Positions 51,918 to 60,498 of a DNA stretch of 60,570 nt are shown piece by piece. Origin of the DNA: an uncultured bacterium (GTDB taxonomy: Bacteria; Bacillota; Clostridia; Lachnospirales; Lachnospiraceae); contig CANCXX010000028.1 in NCBI GenBank assembly GCA_947381965.1, forward strand, positions 1-60,570, given 5' to 3'. The notes below the pieces were generated by a model. The model had not been told where the DNA came from. It made no database searches and saw only the letters and a list, made by a program, of their open reading frames with translations. Made by a program: the position numbers and the translations under genes. Positions within the stretch are counted from its first letter, which is position 1; every line of letters starts with the position of its first letter.

Positions 51918-53942
51918 TTACCAGTTTCGGTTTATTTCCTTATTTTTCAGCCGGAATTTCGCTACCAGCTCTCTAAGTGCAGCCGCCTGTCCAGACAACT
52001 CTTCACTGGCAGCAGCACTGGATTCCGCCGTATTTACATTATTTTGGACAACAATAGAAATCTGATCAATTCCATGACTGATTTCTTCCGCTGTAACAGC
52101 CTGCTGTTTTGTATAATCCGCAATTCCCACTATCAGACTATCCATTTCTTCTGCCAGTTCTGCCGCTTTTAGCATAGATTTGGCTGTATCATCAGCCGCA
52201 TTAACGCCTTCTTCCATGGACTCTATGGTTTCTCCAAGAAGCTCTGTAGTCTCCCTGGCTGCATCGGCGGACTTGCCTGCCAAAGTCCGAACCTCTTCGG
52301 CTACAACTGCGAAACCTTTTCCTGCCTCTCCTGCTCTTGCCGCCTCTACTGCCGCATTCAGCGCAAGAATATTCGTCTGAAATGCAATGTCATCAATTGT
52401 CTTCACAATCTTATTGATTGCATTGGATTTCTCGCTTATCTTCCGGATTACGCCAGTCATATTCTGCATCTTATCGTTGCTCTCTAATAGCCCTTCTCTG
52501 ACTTCTCTGGAAATACCACTGGCTTTCTGTGCGCTTTGGGCAATTTTTTGTACACTGTCGGAGGCTTTTCCAATATGTCCCGCCAAAGCGTCCACTTCCG
52601 CCGCCTGTTCCGTGGAGCCCTGGGACAGACTTACTGCACTGTCAGAAATCTGTGCCGCACCAGCAGCAACATCTCTTGAAGATGTCCGCATCTGCCCAAT
52701 GGCAATATTAAGCTCAACAGCAATTTCATCCAAAGATTCCTTGATTTTCACAAATTCACCGGTATATTCATTTTTTAGTTCAAATGCCAGATTTCCCCTA
52801 GCAATTTCCCGCAAGGTATCTGATATCTCATTTATATATTTTACGTAATCGCGAAGTCTTATTGTAACCTGGTTGAAATCATCTGCAAGTATACCCAGCT
52901 CGTCTCTGGATTTGTACTGAATGGTCTGGTTTAGCTCTCCTTCTGCAATCCGGGTAGCCACCTGGCTTAACTCTTTTACCGGCCTGCCAATAATCCGCCT
53001 AATCTGAATGGTAACAAGAATCGTCAGTAAAAGCACCGCTATCACTGACACCTTTGTCATGATATTTGTAAGGTCGTAAAGCTCCGCCAATACTTCTGCC
53101 CTGGATACATAGGCCACAGCCACCCAGCTGCTTCCTGCAATCTGCGCTATCTCAATATATGTATCTTCATAAAGGCCAAGCCCCAAATTTCCTGCCTGAA
53201 TCTGTTCCTCCGCATAGGCATACATACCCGAAGCCTCACCCAGCTTTTTTCCCACTACTGCATTGTCCCTGTGTCCAATAATCGTATCCGTACGTGTGTC
53301 TACCAAAAAAATGCCGCCTGTATCCTCAATCTGGATGCCGCTGACAATATCTGAAATAGAATTCAAATAAACATCTGCTGCCGCAACGCCGCGCACTGCA
53401 CCTGCGCCATCCTTGAGCGCCCCGGATGCTCCCACTACGTATGACTGACTGTCCTCATCAAAGTACACATCCCCTAATATAAAGTCTTCTGAATCCAGCC
53501 CATCCAGATACCAGCTTTTTTTTAGGGCATTAAACTCTGGCCCCGGAACAAAGGACGCATGGTACAGGGAACCATCCGTCAAAGCCACATATAATCCGGC
53601 CGGATAAGCATCATTCTGCCCCACCGTATGCTTAATATACTCTTTCATTTCAGAGATATTCATATTTTCGTATTCTATGGTATCTCTCTGTGTTTCCAGC
53701 ATAGCAAGGGTCTGATTCATCCACGCCCTGGTTTCCTGAAGCGTCTTGTCCGTAGTCGTATGTAATATTTCCTCGCTTTTCTCAAGCAATGTCTGGGACA
53801 TTCTGTCATATACCACTGCCAGCAAAACTGACATTGCAATAACAGCGCTGGCAACAATAGCCGCCACCAGTTTCACTGTAACTCCTATTCCCCGCCGCTT
53901 TAAGACTCTGGGGCCATGCTGTGTTTCTTTTGTTTGGTTCAT
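51918..53942 (-). CDS. Methyl-accepting chemotaxis protein (Cache sensor)
   Basis: A 674-residue receptor: helix at about 25-47, an extracellular double-Cache-like sensor ([33 protein letters not shown], in parts), helix at about 290-315, HAMP, and a signalling domain with the hairpin tip [37 protein letters not shown] (in parts). The presence implies chemotaxis or a related signalling array, though no che or flagellar genes are in the window. Start ATG 53942 (MNQTKE) follows GAGAGGGG; a longer frame reads into the miniature element 30 bases upstream. Confidence 0.95.
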   Translation of the reverse strand: MNQTKETQHGPRVLKRRGIGVTVKLVAAIVASAVIAMSVLLAVVYDRMSQTLLEKSEEILHTTTDKTLQETRAWMNQTLAMLETQRDTIEYENMNISEMKEYIKHTVGQNDAYPAGLYVALTDGSLYHASFVPGPEFNALKKSWYLDGLDSEDFILGDVYFDEDSQSYVVGASGALKDGAGAVRGVAAADVYLNSISDIVSGIQIEDTGGIFLVDTRTDTIIGHRDNAVVGKKLGEASGMYAYAEEQIQAGNLGLGLYEDTYIEIAQIAGSSWVAVAYVSRAEVLAELYDLTNIMTKVSVIAVLLLTILVTIQIRRIIGRPVKELSQVATRIAEGELNQTIQYKSRDELGILADDFNQVTIRLRDYVKYINEISDTLREIARGNLAFELKNEYTGEFVKIKESLDEIAVELNIAIGQMRTSSRDVAAGAAQISDSAVSLSQGSTEQAAEVDALAGHIGKASDSVQKIAQSAQKASGISREVREGLLESNDKMQNMTGVIRKISEKSNAINKIVKTIDDIAFQTNILALNAAVEAARAGEAGKGFAVVAEEVRTLAGKSADAARETTELLGETIESMEEGVNAADDTAKSMLKAAELAEEMDSLIVGIADYTKQQAVTAEEISHGIDQISIVVQNNVNTAESSAAASEELSGQAAALRELVAKFRLKNKEINRNW

Positions 53943-53971
53943 CTCCAATCCCCTCTCTCCTTTATTTTTGA

Positions 53972-54186
53972 TAGGTAATTGCGAAACTCGAAAACTTGCT
54001 GAATATTCTGACAATATATTCTGCGAAAAGCCTTATGCACCATGGAATCAAGACCATAGAAGGCAGGAGGGATGCTACCCGACTGTCTTCTGTCCTGCTG
54101 GGCTTGATGGAATGCACGGTGCAACAGGATTTGAGTGGAATTTATTGTCAGAATATTTCCATAACTTCAAGTTTCGCAATTACCTA
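53972..54186 (+). mobile_element. 215-bp miniature inverted-repeat element, copy III
   Basis: Same element as copy II in the same orientation, ends TAGGTAATTGCGAAACT and its complement, flanked exactly by the 10-base repeat ttatttttga (53962-53971, 54187-54196). It sits 30 bases before the chemoreceptor start, so it probably alters its promoter or leader. Confidence 0.92.
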
Positions 54187-54194
54187 TTATTTTT

Positions 54195-54270
54195 GAGCAA
54201 CTGCATAATTTATAAACCGGGTGAATCTATTGGCAGAATGTTCCCCCAATTAAAATTTCGCAGTTACTTA
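54195..54270 (+). repeat. Relic of a related miniature element
   Basis: Right half reads, in reverse complement, TAAGTAACTGCGAAATTTT...GAACATTCTGCCAATAGATTC, parallel to the element end TAGGTAATTGCGAAACTTG...AATATTCTGACAATAAATTC. The left edge (gagcaactgcataattt) is a plausible decayed opposite end, so this may be an internally deleted old copy. Confidence 0.5.
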
Positions 54271-54693
54271 TATCCTTCTTTTCCATAAATACCATACTTT
54301 TCCTGCATCGTTTACAGGCAAACAAGCCAGCAAAGACATACTAATTTAAATTATATTCATTCAATCATTTATACTTGTAAATTTTGATAGTATAGAATTT
54401 TTTATGGCTATTTTAGCAAATTAAAGACATCCATTTTATATCTTGTAATCAACCCACTACTTGCTATGACAAAATAATAACCAATTATTTTATTATTATA
54501 TGGTAGTGTTAAAATTGTGTCAATCAGTTTATCTTATCAGAATCCCTCCATACGCATCCGCAAACATTCTGATAAACAGATTTGTTTCCCTACACAAAAT
54601 TTCCAAAAGCTGCATAGCTTCATCAGCGTTATGGCAAATTAGTGTCAAGTATAAAAACATGCTATAATGAACTGTTTGCCTGTATTAAAAAAT
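54271..54693. other. Intergenic, no gene recognised
   Basis: About 420 AT-rich bases between the relic and the surface-protein terminator. Some weak dyads (cagaatccctcc; aaacagatttg...) but no frame with a ribosome site. Confidence 0.5.
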
Positions 54694-54736
54694 GACTGTA
54701 TAAAAGCGCCTCACCAAGAGATACTTCTATACAGTC
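54694..54736 (-). terminator. Terminator of the LRR surface protein
   Basis: Stem GACTGTATAgAAG/CTTTTATACAGTC, then ATTTTTTAA on the minus strand. It is about 95 bases after the gene. Confidence 0.7.
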
Positions 54737-54830
54737 GTTCTATCTGTCTGACACTTGGGATAACTATAGTAAATATCAGATGCCCCATACAAATTGCTAT
54801 ATCAGCTGATTTGTTTTCTATATACTGTTC

Positions 54831-57059
54831 CTACTTATAAATTAATGCGTAAGCATAAAACTTATTTGTTTTTATTGTAATTGTTTCAGGGTTATTGTCT
54901 GAATCGTTATAAATAATCGGCTGCCCACCCTTTGTTACACAGATCATCTTATACTCTCTGTTTTCTTTGTAAATGTCTGACGGAATTTTTATAGTAACCT
55001 CTATTTCTTTATCCATACTGTATGTGTTATCAGATTGCGAGTAAATGTTATAAGTCCTTCCAATCGTATAATCCCCAAGAACCGCCTCAAAAGACTTAAA
55101 ACACATTGGTCCCTGCATTGCATTCTCTATAACAACCTGATAGGCGTTATCTTTTGATGGTGTGTACCAGACGGCTTCTCTCCCCACACAGGCATACCGT
55201 TTTCTCTCGTCAGGAGTTGTAGGTTTCCATGTTTCCACAACCGCTTTTATGCCTGAATTAATAATGGATGATGCTCCTTGGTTGCCCTCAGCGCTGTCGC
55301 TGTCAGTTTCCATATTACTGCTGACATTGTCACTTGAACTGCTGTCCGTAGGATTTCCACCGGATGTATTTCCAGCGTTATCCCCAGATTGATCCCCGCC
55401 GGGATTATTTCCGGTGTTATTATCGCCATCAGGATTGGGGGTTGGACGCGGAACAGGAATATAGTTATAATGTACCGTTGCAGTTGATGCCGTATCATCT
55501 ATTTTATTTATGCTGTTCCACTGCCCTTCGGTACCGGTAAAATATATATCTTTCACAAAACAATTTGAAAATGCGCCTGCCCCTATTGTCGTTACGCTGT
55601 CCGGGATTATAACAGTCGTCAGTCCAGGACAGGAAGCAAAAGCTGTTGCGCCAATGCTTTCCGCACCTTGTGGAATTTCCACTTCAGTTAACAGTTTACA
55701 ATTTACAAACATCCCCTCACCAATACAGTTTATATTTTGAGGCAGTGTTACACTCGTCAGCTCATAACATCGCGCAAATATACTGTTTCCCATCTTTACC
55801 TGTATGCCGCCTGAGGCAAACTCCGCACTTTTCATCTTCGTACATTCAAAAAAAGCCGCATCTCCCACCTCTCCAATACTGGCAGGCAGGGATATAGAAG
55901 TAAGATTTGTGCAGGCGCGGAAAACATTTTGTCCAATCGTTTCCACTCCTTCGCAGACAGCCACCGAACTAAGATTTTGACAGCCCTGAAACGCACTGTC
56001 ACCAATGGTTTTCACACTGGATGGAATCTCTGCACTAATAACCGGGCAATTCATAAAAGCGTTGTCTCCAATACTGGTAACGCCTTCTTCAATAACAACC
56101 TTCCGGACTTTACTGCCGCAAGCGCTCCATGGCTGATTTTCGGCACTGCCAAAATCCGGCATAGCCCCCTGACCGGAAATGGTCAGTGTACCCACATTCG
56201 TCAGGTTCCAGACAAGCCCTCCCTCAAGAGAGCCGTTTGCAAATGATTCATTTGCCCCTGGGTCATCCGGCGGAACATAGCCTTCCGGATAACGGGTAAT
56301 ATAATGGCTTGTTATGTTCATTACTTCATCCTTAGATATTACCCTCCCCCAGTGAACCTTCCCCTGGTGATCTCCCGTGCTGATGTTTCCTTCAGCAACG
56401 ACCACATACGCATCGCTTACTTCAAGTACTATTACGGTATGAGCGTCATTGTTTACCCGCAGAATATCTCCGACTTTTATATCTTCAAATGAAAACCCGT
56501 CTGCTGCATACATCCTGGCTTCTGAAGTACCAAATGCCGCATCACTAAGTTCAAATGCAAAAGCTACACAGCCAACAGCAGCAATGTTCACGCCGTCAAG
56601 AGGTCCGCCTTTCCAACGATAATATCCCTTTAAGTCTGAATAAGGCTCTTCATTGGTCCAGGTCGCTCCTTCTCTATACTTATCTTGCTCCTTCAAAGCG
56701 ATCATTGCCTCATACACTTCCGTTGGGTCCGAAAATGTACCATCACGTGTGACCCGTCCACCCTGAAGCGCTTGGGGCAGTACCTCCTTGGGCCGGGAAG
56801 GGGTTTTCTGCGGCGTTGGACTCACATTCACACTGGGAAGTACCTTAACAGGACTTTCTTGGGGCTGGGCTTCCTCCGGCTGCAACGGCGTTCCCTGGGG
56901 CAACGGACTTATGCTGTCATCTGACTCCTCCCCTACAGGGCTTTCTTTGGGCAATGCTTCCTCCGGCTGCAACGGCGTTTTTTGAAATGCGTATGCCGCT
57001 GAATGGGAAGAAATACATAAGCAAAACGCTAAAATAATTGGAAAAACTCGTTGTTTCAA
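54831..57059 (-). CDS. Secreted LRR (BspA-type) protein with NlpC/P60-like domain
   Basis: A 742-residue secreted protein. Signal peptide (1-24, ending AAYAF); three near repeats of a Pro/Glu-rich unit (TPLQPEEALPKESP, TPLQPEEAQPQESP, TPSRPKEVLPQA; residues about 27-95); a papain-fold NlpC/P60-like domain (about 105-265) with GCVAFAFELSD Cys, NDAHTVIVLEV His and AEGN polar residue; BspA-type leucine-rich repeats (about 285-510; IEEGVTSIGDNAFMNC-like units); a Gly/Asn/Ser-rich linker; and a C-terminal domain (about 600-742). No sortase or membrane anchor is seen. Probably wall-acting or host-contact protein. Confidence 0.88.
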   Translation of the reverse strand: MKQRVFPIILAFCLCISSHSAAYAFQKTPLQPEEALPKESPVGEESDDSISPLPQGTPLQPEEAQPQESPVKVLPSVNVSPTPQKTPSRPKEVLPQALQGGRVTRDGTFSDPTEVYEAMIALKEQDKYREGATWTNEEPYSDLKGYYRWKGGPLDGVNIAAVGCVAFAFELSDAAFGTSEARMYAADGFSFEDIKVGDILRVNNDAHTVIVLEVSDAYVVVAEGNISTGDHQGKVHWGRVISKDEVMNITSHYITRYPEGYVPPDDPGANESFANGSLEGGLVWNLTNVGTLTISGQGAMPDFGSAENQPWSACGSKVRKVVIEEGVTSIGDNAFMNCPVISAEIPSSVKTIGDSAFQGCQNLSSVAVCEGVETIGQNVFRACTNLTSISLPASIGEVGDAAFFECTKMKSAEFASGGIQVKMGNSIFARCYELTSVTLPQNINCIGEGMFVNCKLLTEVEIPQGAESIGATAFASCPGLTTVIIPDSVTTIGAGAFSNCFVKDIYFTGTEGQWNSINKIDDTASTATVHYNYIPVPRPTPNPDGDNNTGNNPGGDQSGDNAGNTSGGNPTDSSSSDNVSSNMETDSDSAEGNQGASSIINSGIKAVVETWKPTTPDERKRYACVGREAVWYTPSKDNAYQVVIENAMQGPMCFKSFEAVLGDYTIGRTYNIYSQSDNTYSMDKEIEVTIKIPSDIYKENREYKMICVTKGGQPIIYNDSDNNPETITIKTNKFYAYALIYK

Positions 57060-57243
57060 ATTTATTACCTCCTTTATCGTTTGGGAAAACTTTTGATTTA
57101 CAATACTCTCCCATATGAATATATAATGTCAGGTTCAAAAAAGTTGGTAAAATAACTGTATAATAGATTTTTAAATTATACAAGTTATTTTCAAATTTAT
57201 GACTACATTCCTATCCGTTTCCTCCTTTCCCGCTACTTTGCCT
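57060..57243. other. Leader region of the LRR protein
   Basis: GGAGGTAATAAATTTG just before the start is the ribosome site. No other feature is recognised. Confidence 0.4.
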
Positions 57244-57415
57244 TAGGTAATTGCAAAACGCGTAAACTTACTGAATATTCTGCGAAAAGCCTTATGCACC
57301 ATGGAATCAAGATCATAATAGAAGACAGAAGGGAGGCTGCCTGACCGACTTCTGTCCTGACGGGCTTGATGAAATGCCCGGTGCAGCAAGATTTGAGTGG
57401 AATATATTGTCACAA
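57244..57415 (+). mobile_element. 215-bp element, copy IV (degenerate, right end lost)
   Basis: Begins TAGGTAATTGCAAAACGCG and follows the other copies through aatgcccggtgcagcaag and ggaatatattgtcac, with a 12-base deletion after tgaatattctg and other changes. The right terminal repeat is not present; similarity stops at the GH3 relic. No target duplication found. Confidence 0.75.
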
Positions 57416-57730
57416 TTCTTCTCCGGGAATTAATATTACCTTTTTGATACCTTTCAGCTCTTTCATCGGGCAAACCACACTGGCTGCCACATCCCGGATA
57501 TACATCTGCAGGGTCTGCGTCCCATTACGATTCCAACACTTTTTATCCGCACCTTTGCATTAATGGGCTTATTTTCTGTCACCACATCTTCACTTAAATT
57601 GGCAGATGATAACTCAAAGTCCGTGTAACTAAGTCCATAACCAAAGGGGTAAAGCAGTTTATTTGGTATATCTATGTACCGCCACCGGGATCTGTCCTTT
57701 ATCCCGTCCAATGCCGGGCGTCCTAAAATA
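57412..57730 (-). pseudogene. GH3 beta-glucosidase C-terminal relic
   Basis: The minus strand reads RPALDGIKDRSRWRYID, NKLLYPFGYGLSYTDF and ENKPINAKVRIKSVG, then after a one-base shift NRNGTQTLQMYIRDVA and PMKELKGIKKVILIPGEEL, then stops where the miniature element starts. These are the fibronectin-III-like end of GH3 beta-glucosidases. The catalytic domains are absent. It has lost both ends, one against the pseudo-methyltransferase gene stop and one against copy IV. Confidence 0.85.
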
Positions 57731-57732
57731 AT

Positions 57733-59628
57733 TTATTTTTCCAAATGAATTAATAAGTCATCCAACATTGCGCCCAAAAAAGCCTCTGTAGGCTGCTCAT
57801 TCCGTTCTTTTATTTCCATCAACTCTAAAATATCCCTGTCGGATAAACAGAGAATCAACTTCCCGCTTTCTCGAAGACTTCCACGTACAGCGGCAAGGGC
57901 ATTTTCATCTGCTCCCTTCCTGGAAATTATAATCGCCACTCTCCGCAATGCCTTTTCATATAAATATTTTTCCGTTGTATATATTTCTTTTTGCGTGATT
58001 TTCTCGCTGTGGTTTTTAAATTCAAAAACGATATATTTCGTATTAAAATATTGTTGGACCGTATCGAAAAAATCCTGATTTGTCCCAGCCTTGATTTTAC
58101 AGCATAAATCAAATCTATACATTCCATTGTCTGTATTTTCCTGCGCATACCACAGGGTCAGATAATCTCCCAAAACATACTTTAATATTTCAATACAAAC
58201 CTTTTCATATTGCTGCCACTGCTCTGTTCCGGGTTTAATCTTCAATAATTTTTCTTTCAGGCTCTCATCTTCCGTCCTTCTCTCTATTTCGTCAAAGATA
58301 TATGGTTCAGGTTTTTGCGGTTCGATTACTTCTGTTGAATAGTTCAAAAAGGCAACAAACTCATTTTCAATTCTTGTAAATTCTCTGAACAACCAAAGAA
58401 GATTTCCTGCATCCCATATATTAATTCCATACTCAGATTTACATAATTCTTTTACTTCCTCAGATACTATATTTGCTACCACAAGAACGATACAGTCACC
58501 TTCTTTTTTTCCTTTTGATAATCTCTCACTTGCTTTACACAAATTCTCTCTCATTGAAAAATTACTGCTATAAAATTTCAAAGCAAAATACACTGTGGAA
58601 TCTTTATATGTATAAACAATATCCAATTCCATATCCTGTTCCGTGGAATTCTTTATTTCTCCGCCTTTTTGCTGCAGATAACTGCTAAATATCTGTTCAA
58701 ACTCCCTATAGTCTGCTATCTGTTGTTTACGCAGAGGCGTTTGTGTAAGATGATCTGCAGTATACTTTACGACCTGCACATTCGGTGCATATACCAGCAT
58801 CCTGTACAACCATGCCCTATTCGCTCTATTCATGTCATAATTTTTCGGAAATCCTTTCAATACTGCCATTTCTTTGTGTGATAGCCTATGAATAATTCCA
58901 TCGACTCGAACCAACGGAATTTTTATTAAATTCCACCCCACATATGGCTGTTCTATATATTTGTCTTTCCTCCAACAAAGAAAACTATCCTCTTTGCTCT
59001 CTTCTGAAATTTCATCCCTGTTAATCCTATAGTACCATCCGTCTTCTTCCATGTCGGAAATGAACTTACAAACTGGAATCGTTATTCCCAAATCCCTATA
59101 TCCCGGAAATTCATACTGATAATCTGGTATTATGCTTCCAATCGCATAGAGGTGCTCCTCTCTCACCGGGAATCCGGTAATCTCCCTACTGCTCAGAACC
59201 CTCCAGGTAATATTATAACCTGTCTGACATATTTCATCGCAAAATCCTGACCACATCGGGTTTTTATACATTCCTTTTTGCATAACCAGAAAAAACATGT
59301 GCGGTCTTTTCCACTTTATAATCTCCGCAGTCTTTTTCAAAGGTGTTTCATTAAACCCATGCGGTTCAAATTCACTTTTTCCACTGTTTTTAGATGTAAA
59401 CGCCTGCATCAAATCAATTGCTATTACATCTACATCTGAAATTTCTTCCGGCATAAGTTCCATCAAACCTCTTTCGCATATTTTTCCTCCAATATTCTTC
59501 CTGTGAATTTCTATCGCTTTCCTGTCTTTTACAAAAATCTCTTTTATCTGAAAACCGGCTTCCACAAATCCCAAAGACATTGCTCCAATTCCTGCCTCTA
59601 TAATCGCGACCGTATTGTTCAAAATCAT
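57733..59628 (-). CDS. Pseudo-C5-cytosine methyltransferase fused to two nuclease-fold domains
   Basis: A 631-residue protein. Residues 1-300 keep C5-methyltransferase landmarks: motif I-like EAGIGAMSLGFVEAGF (11-26), motif VIII-like GFPVREEHLYAIGSI (152-166), motif IX-like HRLSHKEMAVLKGFPKNYD (247-265) and motif X-like PNVQVVKYTADHL (282-294). The catalytic parts are gone: GGPPCQ is IAIDLMQAF (69-77) and ENV is LVMQKG (114-119). Residues 305-420 look Mrr-like (LDIVYTY, FALKFY), partly degenerate. Residues 470-605 form a PD-(D/E)xK domain: FDLCCKI Asp (507), VFEFKNH Glu536/Lys538. AGGAGGTGA abuts ATG 59628; a TTG two codons later has better spacing. Possibly antiviral; function inferred. Confidence 0.75.
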   Translation of the reverse strand: MILNNTVAIIEAGIGAMSLGFVEAGFQIKEIFVKDRKAIEIHRKNIGGKICERGLMELMPEEISDVDVIAIDLMQAFTSKNSGKSEFEPHGFNETPLKKTAEIIKWKRPHMFFLVMQKGMYKNPMWSGFCDEICQTGYNITWRVLSSREITGFPVREEHLYAIGSIIPDYQYEFPGYRDLGITIPVCKFISDMEEDGWYYRINRDEISEESKEDSFLCWRKDKYIEQPYVGWNLIKIPLVRVDGIIHRLSHKEMAVLKGFPKNYDMNRANRAWLYRMLVYAPNVQVVKYTADHLTQTPLRKQQIADYREFEQIFSSYLQQKGGEIKNSTEQDMELDIVYTYKDSTVYFALKFYSSNFSMRENLCKASERLSKGKKEGDCIVLVVANIVSEEVKELCKSEYGINIWDAGNLLWLFREFTRIENEFVAFLNYSTEVIEPQKPEPYIFDEIERRTEDESLKEKLLKIKPGTEQWQQYEKVCIEILKYVLGDYLTLWYAQENTDNGMYRFDLCCKIKAGTNQDFFDTVQQYFNTKYIVFEFKNHSEKITQKEIYTTEKYLYEKALRRVAIIISRKGADENALAAVRGSLRESGKLILCLSDRDILELMEIKERNEQPTEAFLGAMLDDLLIHLEK

Positions 59629-59703
59629 TCACCTCCTGATCCACACATTTTTTCCATAATCTGTTACCGTTCAAACCAATTTTCCATTTATCCTATACAA
59701 AAA

Positions 59704-59740
59704 AGCCGGTCAATACAGTTTTTTACTGTATTGAACAGCT
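59704..59740 (-). terminator. Terminator after the toxin-antitoxin operon
   Basis: Stem AGCTGTTCAATACAGT/ACTGTATTGACCGGCT (wobble pairs) followed by TTTTTTG on the minus strand, 14 bases after the toxin-relic stop. It separates the toxin-antitoxin unit from the pseudo-methyltransferase gene, whose promoter must lie in the short gap that follows. Confidence 0.85.
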
Positions 59741-59753
59741 CTTCTTTTCCAGT

Positions 59754-60135
59754 CTACATACAATAAGTCTCTACTAATTCCACAATCTCCTGATTAGTCG
59801 GTATTCTGTTATCATCCTTTTTATAATAAATCGTAAGCAGATACACTTCCGCATCATCCCTGACTGCATAATAAATAATCCGATACCCGTTGGACTGCCC
59901 TGCCTTGGTATCTGTATTTGCTGACCTGACTTTGAAAGTATGCCCATCTGTCGGAATCCTTAATCCCGGAATTTCCGTTCCTATCAGGTTTCCTTTTTTC
60001 TAATTCATCAGTTATTGCTTTAATATCCGCACCTATATGCGTGAATCCTTTTTTCTTGATGTAATATTACACATCTTTTTCGAACTGTTCAGTAGGTATA
60101 ACTGTTACATTTATCTTTCTTCCTCTTTGCTCCAT
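59754..60135 (-). pseudogene. RelE-family toxin, broken by a stop and a frameshift
   Basis: From ATG 60135 (MEQRGRKINVTVIPTEQF) the frame hits TAA after EKDV, continues YYIKKKGFTHIGADIKAITDELEK, then shifts at an A-run (gaaaaaagg, about 59998-60004) and resumes GNLIGTEIPGLRIPTDGHTFKVR...NGYRIIYYAVRDDAEVYLLTIYYKKDD...VELVETYCM. The GYRIIYYAV and LLTIYYKKDD strands are RelE-family. The start overlaps the antitoxin gene by 25 bases, the standard order. The two lesions make an inactive toxin. Confidence 0.85.
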
Positions 60136-60320
60136 TTTTCAATATTCGCAAATAAATCATTTAAGGAATGCTTGGGAGTTTTGCCTTCACGCATATTCTT
60201 TACTTCCTTGCATGACTGCATAATAGATTCTGAAATTGTACAAGGTCTTTCCAAATTTGCATCTACGCTCATTACTTGTTCCACTTCCACTACTTTATTT
60301 TTTCCTGCTTTCTTACACAT
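60111..60320 (-). CDS. Antitoxin of the broken RelE pair
   Basis: A 69-residue protein: MCKKAGKNKVVEVEQVMSVD at the start, SESIMQSCKEVKNMREGK in the middle and SLNDLFANIEKWSKEEER at the end, an acidic toxin-binding tail. AAAGGTGG lies six bases before ATG 60320. It has no lesion, so it survives as an orphan or still represses its promoter. A dyad flanks the promoter. Confidence 0.78.
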   Translation of the reverse strand: MCKKAGKNKVVEVEQVMSVDANLERPCTISESIMQSCKEVKNMREGKTPKHSLNDLFANIEKWSKEEER

Positions 60321-60363
60321 ATCATACCACCTTTTAATAATTCTGTATAGTTAGTATGATACT
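60319..60363 (-). promoter_or_regulatory. Probable operator/promoter of the antitoxin gene
   Basis: tatcatacc (60319-60328 region) and agtatgata (60352-60361 region) form an inverted repeat around the start-proximal promoter; the minus strand reads ATCATACTAAC...GGTATGAT. Such a dyad fits an autoregulated toxin-antitoxin pair. Confidence 0.45.
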
Positions 60364-60474
60364 CTCCAAGCAAAAATATCTAAAAGCACAATAAATCTTG
60401 TATTTAACGCTAATGTGCCGAAAAAACTCATTAATCCAAAATCCATCCTTATTTCTACCCCGGCAGACTATCCC

Positions 60475-60498
60475 GCCTCAAGTCGGAAGACTTGAGGC
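60475..60498. other. Perfect 10-base hairpin with GGAA loop
   Basis: GCCTCAAGTC-GGAA-GACTTGAGGC. No T-run follows on either strand within the window. It may be part of a terminator, repeat or RNA whose rest lies past the window end. Confidence 0.5.

Noticed and set aside
51753-52172. 139-codon plus-strand frame
   Set aside because: Antisense to TetR and the chemoreceptor; no ribosome site.
57414-59674. Alternative frames (71-88 codons) inside the pseudo-methyltransferase gene
   Set aside because: Shadows of a 631-codon frame with conserved motifs.
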